The position numbers and the translations under genes are program-made. 64,000 bases of DNA from Caprella mutica (taxonomy: Eukaryota > Arthropoda > Malacostraca > Amphipoda > Caprellidae): NCBI GenBank assembly GCA_947561585.1, contig CANNZV010001058.1, forward strand, positions 124,001 to 188,000, given 5' to 3'. The notes under the pieces are model-generated. The model had not been told where the DNA came from and made no database searches. It saw only the letters and a list, made by a program, of their open reading frames with translations. Numbering within the stretch: position 1 is the stretch's first letter; the number at the start of each line of letters is the position of its first letter. Of the stretch, positions 12,406 to 25,100 are shown piece after piece.

Positions 12406-14640
12406 GTAAGTGAAGTAGAGTTTCTGCATTAATTTAGAATGGATGATTTGGTTCTTGAAACTTCTTAACACTCTTTTTCTTTGAAGTCCTTTGTATAGAT
12501 ATTTTTCTCACTTTCATTTCTGAACCTTAAACTTTATATTAAATATTTTGACTCATTATTCCAAGATGATTATTTTCTTTTTGATCGTAATACTTCCTAA
12601 TATATTATAGTTTACCAGAAAATTAATTAATTTTATTTCAATGCACATATAATTAATGGGACGCGTTGAATTTTCGATTATTGGAAAATTAGTGTTAAAT
12701 CTATATGCTCTGTATACGTAAATTTTAATTATTATATAGCTATATAAAATTTTATTGATAATAAATTCTATTTGTAAATATCATCTGCTTTTAACGTGTT
12801 TCTCATCTGCTAGATTTTATTCTTCAGTATAATATTAAATTTGTAAAGAGTACATGTTAAAGGAAGTATTTTCAATTTATAGCTCAATATCCCTATTTTT
12901 TCTCGTTCAAATATGATACTTTGAGTAGTGTTCCGTAGACTTTCCTCTAGTTTCTTTAGCAGTTTACTTTTCCTGTTTGCTGTAGTCTCGAGAACTCAAA
13001 TAACTTCCAACTGTTTTTTCTTCTGGATTGGCCTCCCTGGGGCCAGCGTCTTGAAGTACTCCCGATAGAATTACTCTTCTTATCAAGGAATCGTGTACTT
13101 TTCATGTTGCAAATTGAGCCAGTCGATGTATTATGTTTTGAAATAGGGTTTCGACACTCCTGTTTGAAATTACATGTGTAATTGGGTTCGTAATTAAAAG
13201 TAGAACATCTCTTTATATAATTTCGAAGAATTTTCATGAAAATACATATATAGATATATTTTTTGATCAAGTAGACATTATTTTTCTATTGAAAAAATAA
13301 AACGAGAAAATGCTTTACACAGAAATTTTTGGCAGAATTTTTTTTTTTTCAAATAATGTATTGAAAATTTTTGTCTCTGTGTTCTATTCAAAATTTCCAA
13401 TCAATTAAAATTTACCACATTGATTAGAGATGCAGCTTACATTGCTGGAATATCTCTTAACTTCACAACGAAAACATTATATTCTAGATCATGATAACGT
13501 ATGATCGTGATAATTTTAACTCAAGATCATGACAAATTAGTCTTAAACGATTATGATGCTCATAGGCTAAACTCATTAAATTTGTTTGTCGGTGAAATCT
13601 TCGTTCAAGTTTCAAATTTTGGTTCAAGTTTCAAATCTTCTGAGAGGAAAGACGGAAGTGGCTAATTTCAGTCTTCAAGTCATGACGGGATAAATTGTAT
13701 TAATTCGAAGGGTGTTTACCGTATTTTGAAAGTGGATGGCTTAAGCTTTCCGGCTTGAGGCACACGTGCACACAAATAGAAGTAAGACGTTAAATCTTTT
13801 CTTAAATAGTGGAAAAACATTTATTTTGGTAGAAAAAAAACCTTCACGTGTCGTTGAAAACTTTCTATATTAAATACAACTGCTTTAAATCTATATTGTA
13901 TGTACACATTGAAATTTCGTTATATCTACTAATTTATATGCATTGACAAAAAAAAAGAATTTTGAAAAATGAAAAATATTGGATTTTTTAAAATTATATA
14001 CAAAATAGTTTGAGAATTAAAATGAATGTATTATTTTCTTCTTTAGTTTTCTATATAATTATTGGTGACTTGGGGTTTTGTAGATGTGAGTTATTATACT
14101 AAGCATCACTGTTTATGAATATTGTTGATTCAATTTTATTTTTTAAATTTCCAACAACACCTATTTGGTGAAATAAATATTCATTTATTCACGTGTCCTG
14201 ATTTTCAATATATGGTCAGTCAAATCCATTCACTTTGCTGCTCCGTGTTTGATCTAATATTTTGTTGCAAAAAAATGCTTCCAATTCATTTTTCATGTAA
14301 ACTTTTACCCGTGAGTTCATTCGCCGCTACGCATGCAAATTGATTTGGAAATTGAACTTCCAAACAGGTTTTGAGGTTCAGATGCAATATTGGTTTTCGT
14401 TGTTAGTTTTGTGTTTCTTGGTTAACTGAACAATGAGTTGATTTAAACAATGATACAAAGTTTAAAATTGGTAAACCTTGATATTAATTGACAATGAAGA
14501 AAAAATGTTCGAATAATTTGCCTATTGTTTGTGTCCAAAATGCTATAAATTTATTTTTGTTACATTTGTTGAAAATAAAAATATATGATTAATTTTACAT
14601 AACTGTAAGATAATTTTAATCCCACATATACTAAATTCAA
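12406..14640. other. AT-rich stretch, no supported gene
   Basis: The only notable open frame is on the minus strand at 12956-13270. Its part from about 13160 to 12970 has less biased codon content and is preceded by TTTCAAACAG. It resembles no family I know and has no convincing partner exon. The rest is A+T-rich. Confidence 0.4.
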
Positions 14641-14829
14641 CAATTGAATTCCTTTTGATGTTACAATCACATAGCAAAGATAATACACGAGGCTTCCATT
14701 TCCAAAATGGTGCCTTTAAACCGGCCAAGCTGTCCAGTGTTCATTTTTTATTAGGTAGTCATGGTGGAAATAGGAGGCAGTCTTCCTATATCTATCCTCA
14801 CTCGTTGACAATGAATAATGCAGACCGGA

Positions 14830-14920
14830 ATCACTATAGCATAGAAATCGTACATCGCATCACACGGAAAATTTGAAGCTGGAAAGGTTTCAATTGTATC
14901 GGCGGGCGCGTCTTTGAGCC
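14830..14920 (+). other. GC-rich patch ending in a strong donor; candidate exon
   Basis: Around 14640-15060 the sequence becomes richer in G+C, and it contains a good donor (TTTGAGCC then GTGAGTGCTT at 14921). One frame is open from 14849 to the donor and includes SHGKFEAGKVSIVSAG. Upstream it meets a stop, so an acceptor near 14848 would be needed, and none there is strong. I do not recognise the peptide. It may be a coding exon, a UTR or neither. Confidence 0.2.
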
Positions 14921-15060
14921 GTGAGTGCTTTGATCACAGAGAGATCGCCAACACATCCAGAGATCACTCGCGGATCTGAATTCCAGGCAATTTCTCCTTT
15001 ACTGTTGAGGCATTCACAGTATTTAGGATGAGAAAGAAGCTTAGTCTTATTCGGGAAGAA

Positions 15061-16566
15061 TTGTAGTGTCGTGAATCGTAAACCTTATATGCACGCTCTG
15101 TGGTACTTGTGTAAATTTAATTAATAAATAGCGTTTTCTTAAGCCGTACGGATACAAAATCTGACCAATACTTAGACTATTTATTCTCACTTATTGTTTT
15201 TTAGAAAGGTTTGTTAGATTAGTAAGGCTTACTTTTTGATTTATTTTTGATCTTTTTGTGTACCATATTTTCACATATTTTAATTTTATTTTTCTTAAGA
15301 TTTGATTGACGGAAATTACAGGCTTGCTATGCAAAAATTGACTGGAATATTTTTTTCAAAATTTATATTTACAAAATTATGCTTCTACTGATGTAAATGC
15401 TGGGACTTTTAAAGTCTTTTTCGTAACTCCTTTTTTTATTAATTATACTAAAGATCAACCTTTAGTGACATAGTTATGTTGATCATTAATAAGTATAGCC
15501 CCATAGTTTGTTGTACATCTATGGGGACCCTGAATTTCAAGCTTTTTTTTACACAAGTACTCTATATTTGGTTAGGTTTGTGTATCACCACTTAGCTGCA
15601 TTTACTATCGCCGCTTCATTTTCCTCTTTCCTCTTTGAGTGCATTCATTGTTGCCTATTCGAATTTGGTAGCATTAATTGGTAGGTGACTGTAATTACGG
15701 GGTAACTTTTTGGAATGCCAAACATTGCTCTCAACTACTATAGTTGATATTTTTCTAAGTCATGTTCCTTTGCGACTACTTTTACAAAGTCCTTTGTATT
15801 TATTTTCGTTTAATTTTAGTAATAGGGTTTTCCCAGGCAAGTAGGATTCATTTCTGGGATATTAAGGAAATATTCCAGGCAAGAAGTATTTGGTTCTTAA
15901 GCAGACGTAGCTTTTCTGCATTCATGAGCATTTTCACTGACGGTAGTAGGTAACTCTCTACATGGAACCACTTTCCTTTCTGACTGCTTCTTCCAGTCCC
16001 TTGTATTCAATTTCCTTTTGACATCAGCGATATTCCCTTTGGTTCCGAAGCAAACGTTAATCCCCTACTAAACTAAATAATTATTCATCTAGTTATTATA
16101 ACAACAAATACATTTAGAAACTGAAAGTAATTTGGCACTTTTAGACATTTGATTCACAATGAAATTCTTCCTCTGGTTTAATTCGAGTACTAACTTCACT
16201 ATAATTAACAATGATATTAAAACTATTCTAGTCCGTGACAACGATTAGCTTTTCGCAACGAATCAGCGTGCTAAATTCCACCGAGTAATTCCTTTGCTAA
16301 TTTCAATTACAGGGACCTAATTACAGACTAGATTAACAATGAAAATGATAGCAAAAATAGGAGAGTTCCCCCCTAACATTTGTCAGTGTGGAATTTAATT
16401 AACGAAATTACCTTATGAGGTCTGTTCAAGCTGTGGAAAATGGCCCAAAAAAATGCCACCGGTTACCATGAAGCAACTGCAAGCATTTAGGATGTGGCAA
16501 TTGTCTAGGAAATGTTCCCAATTTAACCAAAAAGAGTCATTTAACGAAGAACCTCCTATATTGTAT
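15061..16566. other. Intergenic stretch, no gene seen
   Basis: No coding region with splice support. Short open frames (for example plus-strand 15762-15953) show no recognisable motif. No bounded repeat was found. Confidence 0.45.
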
Positions 16567-16838
16567 GTCTCACAAAAAAAGTTCTAGCTATTTTAAAATT
16601 TTATAAGCTTGCTCTAAGTAGAAATACGTTTACGTAGTAGTCCGTATCTTTACATTATTTATTCAATATTAAGCTTGCAAATTCTAGTGAGTTTACTAGA
16701 ATTTTAAAGCATAATGAATAAATAATGTAAAAACCTTGTATTAAAAATGCGGACTAGGTACTTCATAAATATATTTCTACTTATAGCAAGCTTATTTAAT
16801 TTTAAAATAGAGTACTTTTTTGTGGGAAATACGGTTTT
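16567..16838. mobile_element. Palindromic foldback element
   Basis: The two halves are imperfect reverse complements meeting at about 16690 (TTCTAGTGAGTTTACTAGAA). Paired words include TAAGCTTGC/GCAAGCTTA, AGTAGAAATA/TATTTCTACTT, TAGTCCG/CGGACTA and ACATTATTTATTCA/TGAATAAATAATGT. It has no open frame. A family A MITE begins directly downstream. Confidence 0.75.
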
Positions 16839-16853
16839 ATTTAGTAATAAATA

Positions 16854-17023
16854 GGGTTGTGAAAATATCCTTTAAAATCATAGATCCGGAAAATATTATA
16901 GACGGAGAGAATTAAACAGTTTTGAATCGTTCTACACCAGCGGTAAATAGTATTCGATACCATACCATTTCGCCTGTGATGTTCTTAAGATCCGTGATTT
17001 TAAAAAGCATATTGTCACAACTC
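16854..17023. mobile_element. MITE family A, ~170-bp hairpin type
   Basis: Starts GGGTTGTGAAAATATCC, ends GCATATTGTCACAACTC, and is flanked by TA on both sides. The interior carries the family signature: ATCATAGATCC, GTTCTACACCAGCGGTA, then GTATTCGATACCAT and a second inverted TGATTTTA. Sister copies are at 40298, 40623, 52941, 54917 and 60470, with partial ones at 50289 and 55339 and a minimal one at 20457. The TA flanks point to mobilisation by a Tc1/mariner-type transposase. Confidence 0.8.
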
Positions 17024-17443
17024 TAGGAATAACTTTCATAATCTTATAAATAATCATTCTTAATATTTACCTTTTTCGTTTGATAGTAGCTATAAGTTTT
17101 TTTAATGCTATTTTAATTATTTATGAGTATTAGTTCAACCGTACAATACGGATTATTTTTAACACTTTATTGCATAAAGCTTTTATAGTTACTTTTACAT
17201 ACTATTTCTTAATGTGTTAATTTCTATTGTTATTAGTTTTATAGGGTAAAGACTCCATTACCGACTGACTAGTTACCAGAAAGTGGGTGACGGTATTTGT
17301 CATCTAAAGATTGCATTCTTGTTTTTGAGGGGAAGATATTTTCTTTAAAAAAAAATTGGCTAAAGACTTAATTTTTTTCTGGTAACCGAGTAGTTGCTGT
17401 TTAACTTGAAATATTTTGTGACAATACACATCAAATTGTATAG

Positions 17444-17652
17444 TTGAACTACTCTATAGTGAACTCCTTTCTAGTGAATGAGTTAGTTTGTAGCCTGAAT
17501 AGTGAACAAATTTTATTTTACTCTGCAATGAATTGCCATCAGAATTAGAAATGGCCAATTTATGGCAGACTAAAGAAAATTTATTTACTATCCAGGCTAC
17601 ATCCTAACTAATTCACTACATAAGAGTTCATTATAGAGGAGTTTTATTGTAT
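17444..17652. mobile_element. MITE-like element, family B
   Basis: Ends ACTCTATAGTGAACTCC and ATTATAGAGGAGTTTTA are inverted. The inner inverted pairs are GTAGCCTGAATAGTGAA/TTTACTATCCAGGCTAC and GAATGAGTTAG/CTAACTAATTC. The central segment GGCAGACTAAAGAAAATTTA is shared with the copy at 22530-22705. Confidence 0.75.
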
Positions 17653-17916
17653 TATATGACCAATCTCTGAATAGAAAAATATTAGTTCATAAAAAAAAAA
17701 TATGCTCAAGAATATACTTTTTATGATGTTAAAAGCATATCGCTAAACCCTAGTCATTTACCTTTAAAAATAATGGAAAGGTGGAATAAAAAAGGCTTTC
17801 AGATTCATACGAAGAAAATCGCACAGTAAAATATATTTCTCTCATTAGTAATAATTATTATTTGAGTATAACTACTTTTTTTCGATAATTATAGTAGAAA
17901 CTCTAATTAACAAAGT

Positions 17917-18140
17917 ACAGTAAAACTCCACTATAATGAAGTCCTGTATAGTGAATGTAGTGTCCTGAGTGAGGGAGTAGCCTCTATAGTGAACAAACTT
18001 TCTTCAGCCTGCCATAAAATGTTCCTCAGTTTAGAAAAATTGATCTCCATTTTATTGCAGACTATAGAAGAAATTTATTCACTATAGAGGCTAGTTTTTT
18101 TACTCAAGACACTACATTCACTATATATAGGATTTAGTTA
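17917..18140. mobile_element. MITE-like element, family B
   Basis: Opens CAGTAAAACTCCACTATAATG and closes with CACTATATATAGGATTTA. Inner pairs are TAGTGAATGTAGTGTC/GACACTACATTCACTA and AGCCTCTATAGTGAA/TTCACTATAGAGGCT. It lies 0.3 kb from the copy at 17444-17652, just downstream of the 3' end of the bZIP gene. Confidence 0.75.
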
Positions 18141-18176
18141 TAAAGGATTTGTCTTATTAAAATAAACCAATGATCA

Positions 18177-18182
18177 TTTATT
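18177..18182 (-). terminator. Candidate poly(A) signal of the ATF2-like gene
   Basis: AATAAA on the minus strand, about 640 bases past the UAG stop. It is the first exact copy I found downstream. Variant signals closer to the stop are possible, and the neighbouring family B elements end just before it. Confidence 0.25.
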
Positions 18183-18675
18183 TAAAAATACACTATTAAC
18201 ACATTTCATTAAAATCTCTTATGATTGCACGAATAACATGTAGCTAGCTTATTAATATAAGAATATTTAACAATAATAGATCATTATAACAGATTTATAT
18301 CAATTAATACAAGGCACATAGTTTCAATATTGCAATTATATTCAATTTCGATTGTATTATCAACAATTTGCATATGCTTAGGACTTATCATTAATTATTA
18401 CAAATTTGAGTAAATTTGTGAACTGACAAAAAATAAGTTTACATTTTTTTGTAACTTACATCAAGGTTCAAACTATTTTTTCAAAATAAAGAAATTAGTC
18501 AAGAGGAATGATGAATGTAAAAGCATAAAGCTCATTAACTTGCTACTCAATATTAACTACTTCGGAATAAAGGCTTTCAAATTTAACCTAAATCACAATA
18601 AAAATCTATTTCATCAGTAACACAAATATTGTGAAATCAACTTAATTAAAATTCTACTATAAATAACTTGGCTTT

Positions 18676-18816
18676 CTATAAAAGTAGCATTTGAATGGAT
18701 GCATAGAAGCTACAACATGTCACAATCAGCAACACAATTTCTCTTTTATGACACCCAGTGTCGTTCAGGTCAACAGCACTGGCAACATTATCACTGGGCT
18801 CGTGGATACAGGGTAG
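18676..18816 (-). other. In-frame extension after the UAG: possible stop-codon readthrough
   Basis: After the UAG, 46 sense codons follow in the same frame before a second TAG (18678-18676). They include EPSDNVASAVDLNDTG, a copy of EHSDSVASAIDENDTG from the last coding residues, with a period of 66 bases. The stop context is TAG CTA. Either the extra codons are translated by readthrough, or the ancestral stop was downstream and the present UAG is a recent or polymorphic mutation. Confidence 0.45.
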
Positions 18817-19113
18817 CTACCCAGTGTCATTCTCATCAATAGCACTGGCAACACTATCACTGTGTTCAGACAAGGCACCAGGGTTGTCATTAGTTATTTG
18901 TTTCATTAGCGGGTTGGCACATGTATCGTTACTGTCCTCTATGGCAGCAATGTCGTCAATTATGGCAGCAGTGGTGGGAGCCTCTTCCATGGTAGACATT
19001 TGCGGTAGTAGGTAGGTGGTGGATGGGATAGATTGGTTGGGGTGGAAGAGGGCTGGTGCTATGGAGGTGGCTGCTACTTGAGGGGGTTCCACAATTATGG
19101 GTTTTGAAGCGAC
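18817..19113 (-). CDS. ATF2: ATF2-like exon 16 (terminal exon)
   Basis: Acceptor TTCTACATTTTTCAG; 98 codons then TAG (18819-18817). Contains TTYLLPQMSTMEEAPTTA and an acidic end (SEHSDSVASAIDENDTG). The stop lies in a perfect 12-base palindrome, and a diverged 66-base repeat of the last coding segment follows in frame (see the repeat entry below). Confidence 0.88.
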   Translation of the reverse strand, partial: VASKPIIVEPPQVAATSIAPALFHPNQSIPSTTYLLPQMSTMEEAPTTAAIIDDIAAIEDSNDTCANPLMKQITNDNPGALSEHSDSVASAIDENDTG

Positions 19114-22100
19114 CTGAAAAATGTAGAAAATTAGTAACTGCAAAAGGTTATGTTTAATCACCAATATTTATTATTATCTTGCTGAAAATTAATGGCAACC
19201 TTATTCGCATAACTCGAAAAGTATTCAACCAAATTGCCTGAATTTAAGTGGGACGTCAGGTCATAATCCAGGAACCATTTGATAGTCTTTCAGAATTCAT
19301 AGAATAATTATATAAGTGACTTTACAATACTCTTCCACTATAGCTATATTCCCTTAAACCAGTATTGCCAAGAGAACCTTTCAATAACTGACCTGCATTT
19401 GACAGGTTGATGTTTCACCGCCATTATTCAAAGGCGAATTAGTCCTGAGTGAAGCGAAGACTCTGGAACTGGAAGTCAAAGAGGACTGTACGGCCTGAAT
19501 GGTGGACGAGAGAGAATTCAGCGTGAGCTGATCTTTGGAGGAGATGTTGTCGAAGGTAATCTTATTGCAGCGTGAAGTGTTCGGTAAAATGTTCGGCTGA
19601 ACTGCACCGTTATTAACTCTGTTGTTGACGATGTAGTTCGGTAGTAAGGTTGGCTGGATTGTTCTATTGAGTATTGATGGTACGGGAGCCATCATGACTT
19701 GAGGAATAGGATAGGAGTTGATAGGAACAAAGGATATTAAACCATTCGAATTGGAGGAACTGGTTGAAATGGTAACTTGAGGTATTTGCAGAAGGGTATT
19801 TTGGTGTATGGTAGTAATGTTACCCTGTTGTTGGGGTAATATTGCCTGTTTCATTGTGTCTTGGATACCATTGGATACGGGAATGACTTGTGGATGAATA
19901 AGGTTTGTATTTTTGTGATCATTTGTAACATTGGTAGAAGCTGAGGCTGATAGTGATCTGGTTCTTTGGGATTTAGATACTGACTCTGTTTCTTCAGAAT
20001 TCCCTGAAAAATTATAATAGTTCGTAATTTGGAAGTAAGTTTAGAAAATTTCAATAACTGTGAATTTATTTTTCAATTAACTAGATAGCTACAAAGTTTG
20101 TGAAGTGAAAGTAGTCTAGTCGACTCCTTGGTAGTTCTATTGTAAAGGAAGATTTCGAAATATTTAATAGTAACCTCACTCAAATTTTCTCTTATAGAAC
20201 TAGCTATATAAAAAATATACTCTTCCGTACCTCCATCAGCCAAGGTGACACTGCAAGAGCTGTGCCGCAGTAAGAGACTCTTGAGGTTGGCATTCTCTGC
20301 CCTCAAACTGCTCATCTCTGCCAGCAGGCGACTGTTGACGTTAGCCAGCTCTGTACTCTTACTCACCAGCTTCGTCACCCACTCTTTCTTCTTCTCACGA
20401 CACCGTACGGCAGCAGCTCTGGAATATGGATGCAGTGGTGAGCATACTTATGATTAGGGTTATGACAATATGCATTTAGAATCATAGATTCTATGATTTT
20501 AAACTCATATTGTCACAACTCTATTTATGATAGTGTAGGAATGATACCATGGAAAAAAGTGTCATTTTAACGTCATTCAAACATGATAGTATAATTTATG
20601 TAGATAGGTGTTTCACTTTTTGCATATGTTTTGTTTCAACTAGTTGCATTATAATGTATGTAGTAGCTATAGTTTCATGTTAATTATTCTCTCTATTGAG
20701 ACTATAGCTAGACCAATTTCTATAGCTTATTACAGGTTGCTAAAATATGTGTAGCTAGTACTCTTGGATTGAAGAAGCTTATCATCCCTAAAAGTATATA
20801 TGTTGTCGAAGTATTATTGTAACTAATTTCATGCACTTTGTACAAAGGATGTAGAGATATTGATGCTTAAATTAAATATTTCAAATACAACTCAATTAGG
20901 TATCCGTACCTGTTTCTCTCTAAAAACTTCTGTCTCTTTTCACCCTGTTCGTCAGGAGGAGCCAGAGACCTTTTCCTTCCCTTTGAGGAGCTGAGCAGGA
21001 GACGAGAAGAGAACTCCTCTTCATTGGCATAAGGAGAGGAAAAGTTGGAGTCTATGGATTGAGCAGAGGTGGTGCCGATGGAGTCCTCAGCCTGAGGTGA
21101 GAACTTGGGTGAGTAAACTGCTTTGAAACTAATGATGTATAAACTAGTTTGAAACTAATGATGTATAAACTAGTTTCTTCCTAACTCAGAGCCACTTCAT
21201 ATCTCGGGTGTACAAGATAGTTTTCTATGATTAAAATCATAGAAAACTCAGAAGTATTAATAGCTATTTTAACTAGTGACTAGTTCACCCATTGGGCTCT
21301 AGAATATTTATAAATGTTTATTAAATATAAATACATTATAAAAGTACCTTTTTTTCATCTATATCAATGTAGCTCATACATTGTTCAATGGGTGTCTTTA
21401 AACACTTTAAGAACCCTTGACCTAAATATTTCTTATTCAGATCAGTAAATTAAAAAATACACAATTAGCTAATAGGTAATAAATCTAATTTCAGGAGCCT
21501 GCTGCTAAATAGATCATCATAAGAGAAGAAGAAAATGAGAGGACATGGTAAGAAGACGGACGAGTGGAATTTTAGCTTGATTTTAAAGAGACCTTTTATG
21601 ATCAAAGGAATGGAGGTTAGTAGAATGAATGGAGTAGACAAGAAGTAGAGGGTTTTGGCATTAATTGGAAAGACAAAGAAAAATAAAGAGGAGATGAAGA
21701 GGTAAGAAAGAATTACAGACGAAAACTTCTTTTCTTCCTCCATCTTTTTCTATTCCCTTCTAAAAATGAATGATGATAGCAGCCTTCACTCACGTTACTC
21801 CTGGTCATTGTAGCTATTCTGTGAGCTGTGAGTGCTCTAGAAGGAGGTGGTTTGGGCAAAGGGTTTGCTGCAGAGTTATTAGAGGTGAGGGCAGCCTTCA
21901 GCTTCTGTAGAACATAAAACTCATAGTTGGTTTCTACAATAGCTAATTATATAGATAAAATGTGTACCAGAATGCAATCATTTTAATTTCCTTGAACGAT
22001 AAATTATCGGTCCGTTTCATATTTTTGATCAGTTAAAAAAAAGATAGTAATTAGCGAAATATATAATTAGCTAGCTATATATTTTTATTCATAGATGACC

Positions 22101-25100
22101 GAAGTTGAGAAACTGACCGATTATTCGTACCTTATCCTATAGCAAGCTAATAAACGAATTTACTCACCATTTTGGCTAGTGAAGTAGGTTGCATCACAGT
22201 TCCACCACTAGTGTGACTAGAGTGCACACTATTACTAGTATGCACGCTAGTGTTGCCTGCCTCAGTGCTAGTGCTATTTAGAGGCACCGTCTGCTGCTCA
22301 TTTTTTTGGTGTTCTGAAGGCATCAAAGTTGAGGCAGGAATTTCCAGAGGCATTGGTTGACCATTAGGAAACCTGAGACACGATATTAAATAAGCACAAG
22401 GATAAGAGTTAACTAGTTTCTATATAAATTTTTTATTCTGTAATCGTATTCTTTTTATTAGCTACGTAACGAATAGATATTAGCTTATAGCTACATAGAT
22501 GTAATTTTTTTTCAAAACTACAGTAGCTAACTACAACTCGTGAATGTAGAGTCCTAACTAAGAGAACTACCCATGGTAGCTAGTAATCAAATTTTCTTTA
22601 GTCTGCTATGCATAGTTTCTAAAACTAATGCCCATTCATGGCAGACTAAAGAAAATTTTGTTCACTATACAGGATAATTCTACATTCACTACGAGACCTG
22701 TAATACAATATTTCAATAACTAATAGTTAGCTACAACAGGTTTTATAAATATTTAAAATAGGATTTAGCTGTTTAAAATGTTTTTACCTGACATAGAGTT
22801 GCAGTACAATAGGAGACTGAGCGTTAGCATTGCTATGAGGAGCATTCACCACCGACTGACGGGTTGATTTGGAGGAGTGGAGGGAGGAGGCGGAGACAGG
22901 ACTGGAGACATCTCTGAGAGGAGTCTCCACACCACCTTTGGAGCAACTAATGTCTCTCATTGGAGAATCAATGACTGCTGGACTGGAGACACTGGCATCT
23001 TTATGACACTGAGTCACACTCGGACTGAAATAAAAGGGATTCATTATTAAACATATTTTAGTATCCTATTATATTTAGCTAACCATATATCTGTTATAAT
23101 TAACAGCTTAATTATGGGAAATACATATTTGAGAATTAAAAATGAAAGTTAGCTATAGCTTAACCCGTACACAGTTGCTCAACTTTAACTTTGCTGATGT
23201 GCCACATCTACAGATTGCTGTCCCAAAATAAGGCCACCCTCCATGTACGGGTTAACTAAATATTAGCAGATAGCTAGCTAGTTAATTATAAAAAAATTCC
23301 CTAAGTAGCTATCCATTTATTTAACTATTGCTTCTAGTAATATGTCAAAGTTGGGGCAACGACAAAAGACCTAGCGACAAAAGCCCACACTGACAAAAGC
23401 AAACACAGACAAAAGCCCACACCGACGAAAACAAATTTAGTATTCCTGTAATATAAATAATCCATATATGTAAAGTTGAAAAAAATAATAATTTACAGTT
23501 TTTCTTTCTACGGAAACATTGTAAATTTGTATTATGCACCAAATTAGGGCGCTGCTATCCATTGGTATGGTTGTTGATGTCCTGAATCAGATTTTATTTT
23601 AAATTTTCATCAAATCATGTTTGTATATTATATTTAACTTGTTCCAGGAAAGCAATGACAACCTACAATTTATTTATATTTACTCGCAGTTTCTATAGTC
23701 TAGCGTTTTAAAATTAAGTTCTGCGATAACAGCGCACTAATTTGGGGCATAATACAAATTTACAATGATTCCGTAGAAAGAAAACTGTTAAACTATTATC
23801 TTCCATCGTTCCAACTTTACATATATGGATTATTTATATTGCAGGAATACTAATTTTATTTTCGTCTATGTGGGCTTTTGTCGTGTGGGCTTTTGTCACC
23901 CTTTCGTCAAAGTTTGGTAGCTAGTCGAACAAAAGGCTTTCATAAGTGTAAACAATTAAATGATTATTAATATGATCATTAATCTAATACTATAGCTAAG
24001 TCTCACAGTTTACTAAATAGGAGTGTAGTGCTATCAAGTAAAGAATCTTTAAGCTAGTCTTATAAATCATAGTTTGCCAATTTCTTATTTAAATTCATAA
24101 ATAGTGTTAAACTTAGCTACAAAAGTTAATTTAGGTAAGTGGCTAAATCACCATAAAAGATTGTGTGTGGTTTACTTTTAATCTTTTCTTGCCCATAACA
24201 TCCATAACTTCCTCTTTCATTCTTCTATGGCTCCTTTATAACTTTATCTCATAATATTCTATGGCTCTACCATAACTTTCTCTTTTATTCTTCTGTGGCT
24301 CCACCATAACTTTCTCTCTCAATTTTCTATGGCTCCATCATAACTTTCTCTCTCAATCTTCTATGGCTCCACCATAACTTTCTCAATCTTCTATGGATCC
24401 ATCATAACTATCCTCTCTTAATCTTCTATGGCTCCACCATAATTTTCTCTGACAACTTAGCTAGCTTTGTATGTTCTCACCCGGCAGTAATGACAGGAGT
24501 AGGTGTGGATATCACACTGGAAGAAGATCTGCCCGCCTCTGCCGCTGATGTCACATTGATGCTAAGACGGTGACCGCTGCGACCTCCTGAGAAAGAGGGG
24601 ATATATTAGTGAACATTATGCATTATAATGCAAAGGCAATAAACGATAGTGAAAAGGCAATAAACGATAGTGAAAAGGCATTAATTATAATGAAAAGGCA
24701 ATAAACGATAGTGAAAGGGCAATAATTATAAGGAAAAGGCAAAAAAAAATGGTGATAATGTGATGAACTATTGTGAAAAGGTCTATTCATCATAGAGATT
24801 TCGGCTGAAAAGGTGATACAAAAAAATAAATAAAAGCTATTTAAAGTGGCCTTTAGAAAAATTGATGTGTGAATATTTTAAAAGGCATCTTCCATTTTAT
24901 TTTCCCATACCCATACGATCCCAAACAATAGCTACTTCAGGTGGGATACACCCGAGCACCCATTCAGTAACCAACAAGAATGTTGGAAAAAAACTAACCT
25001 GCGGAAATTCTGCGTATGAGCCTTCCCTCTATCCTCTCAGCAACATTCTCCTCCATCTCCAGCCCACTTCTCTCCTCAGAGGAGCCATTGGTTCTCCTCT

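Noticed and set aside
12956..13270. 104-codon minus-strand frame with a G+C-richer 3' half
   Set aside because: It might contain an exon, but neither a partner exon nor a family was found; not strong enough to annotate.
23345..23542. 65-codon minus frame with hydrophobic stretch
   Set aside because: Lies within one arm of the foldback element.
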